Positions 5,704 to 6,321 of a DNA stretch of 6,321 nt are shown here, piece by piece. The notes under the pieces were generated by a model. That model saw nothing but the letters and a program-made list of their open reading frames with translations, made no database searches and was not told the DNA's origin. Numbering within the stretch: the stretch's first letter is position 1; each line of letters starts with the position of its first letter. The position numbers were made by a program, and so were the translations under genes. Location of the stretch: assembly GCA_021815525.1 (NCBI GenBank), contig JAKAGN010000168.1:1-6321 (forward strand), given 5' to 3'. Source of the stretch: Deltaproteobacteria bacterium. GTDB lineage: Bacteria > Desulfobacterota > Desulfobacteria > Desulfobacterales > Desulfatibacillaceae.

Positions 5704-5711
5704 CGGAAGGC

Positions 5712-6321
5712 ATGAAAAGCCCGGCCGCGGCGCCCCCCAGGGGCCTGGCGGCGGCCGAGCGCGCCCTTTTCGTTGTTCTCGGGGCCTGGCTCGTTGCGGC
5801 CGCCGCGCTCATTGACGTGGAGTACTACGACGGCTTCGAGGCCGTGGCCAACGCCGCGTTTTTCGCCGGAAAAACGGGCCACTACGTGGCCAACCGGATG
5901 CCGCTTATCTCCCTTGTCCTGGCGCCCGCCGAGTGGGTGAAGTCCGCTCTTTCGCTCCATCCGCTGGAGGTCAGACCCCATCACGCGGTGATGGCCCTTC
6001 TAACCTTCGGGTACCTCCTTTGGACGCGCCGCCTCATAAACGCCCGTTTCGGCCGGACCTGGGCCTCCTTCCTGGCCTTCGCCGCGGCGGTCCCCAGCTT
6101 CATCTTCTTCTCCTACGCGCCATTCGTGAGCCACGACATAATCCCCGGCGTGCTTTTTCTGGCCATGCTGGCGGGCGCGGAGCGCTTTCTGGAAAAGCCG
6201 GAGGCGAAAACCTGGCTCGCCCTTACGGCGCTTGGAGCCGCGGCGGCCCTCGTCAAGCAGACCTGCGCCCTTTTCTGGGTTCTCACCCTTCTTTCCTTTT
6301 TCCTGGCGCAGCTCACCGGAA
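5712..6321 (+). CDS. Multi-pass membrane protein, probable GT-C-type glycosyltransferase, 3' end outside window
   Basis: The frame is open from 5712 to the window end, giving 203 complete codons with no stop. After a short N-terminal tail and a first membrane helix (about residues 17-34), an acidic loop DVEYYDGFE (35-43) is followed by NRMPLISLVLAP (61-72). This layout, with acidic residues in the first external loop and then an R-x-P-L motif, is that of GT-C glycosyltransferases such as the PMT/ArnT-like group. Further hydrophobic segments lie near 91-104, 117-136, 143-156, 168-181 and 185-200. H141-D142 could be a second polar site. Such enzymes move sugars from polyprenyl-phosphate donors on the outer face of the membrane. 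The ATG has GGAAGG only 1 nt upstream, which is too close; a TTG at 5700, overlapping the dehydrogenase stop as TTGA, is an alternative start. The family call is from topology and short motifs only. Confidence 0.75.
   Translation, partial: MKSPAAAPPRGLAAAERALFVVLGAWLVAAAALIDVEYYDGFEAVANAAFFAGKTGHYVANRMPLISLVLAPAEWVKSALSLHPLEVRPHHAVMALLTFGYLLWTRRLINARFGRTWASFLAFAAAVPSFIFFSYAPFVSHDIIPGVLFLAMLAGAERFLEKPEAKTWLALTALGAAAALVKQTCALFWVLTLLSFFLAQLTG

Overview
The window is 6.3 kb of GC-rich bacterial DNA with strong G/C preference at third codon positions. It fits a deltaproteobacterium-type organism (Desulfobacterota/Myxococcota relatives). The reasons are the DUF4388 protein, the TPR-bearing PMT/TMTC-like membrane protein, the style of the terminator plus C-rich tract at the left edge, and the short palindromic intergenic repeats. 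The lineage is an inference from gene content and style; no marker gene is present.

Layout. Positions 1-460 hold no gene I can support. They contain half of a terminator-like palindrome, a C-rich tract whose minus strand could form a G-quadruplex, and a cluster of related palindromic repeat modules. Positions 461-2467 (minus) encode a multi-pass membrane protein of the GT-C/PMT-like class with a C-terminal TPR array. Positions 2541-3857 (minus) encode a 438-residue DUF4388 protein. These two genes are co-oriented and probably co-transcribed, with DUF4388 first. Positions 3858-4208 form a divergent intergenic region. It has a GC-rich, repeat- and hairpin-rich leader in front of the DUF4388 gene and a good sigma70-type promoter (TTGTCA, 17 bp, TAGAAT) for the rightward genes. 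The rightward genes are an 86-residue two-helix membrane protein (4209-4469), a zinc-dependent medium-chain dehydrogenase (4489-5703), and the 5' part of another multi-pass membrane protein, probably a GT-C-type glycosyltransferase, which starts at 5712 and runs off the right edge. The gaps between them are 19 and 8 nt, so they look like one operon.

How the parts may work together. Both arms of the divergent pair end in a large GT-C-like membrane protein, so the locus may concern envelope glycan or lipid-linked sugar modification. The dehydrogenase could supply or modify a small alcohol or polyol, but its substrate cannot be read from the sequence. The DUF4388 protein has a PatA-like N-terminus and a winged-helix-like middle, which suggests a regulatory or scaffolding role rather than catalysis.

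The points most worth a second look are the composite palindromic repeat cluster (with a covarying hairpin), the unresolved N-terminus of the TPR membrane protein, and the mutually exclusive hairpins and perfect 20-bp tandem duplication upstream of the DUF4388 gene. I see no clear new defence or mobile system here.
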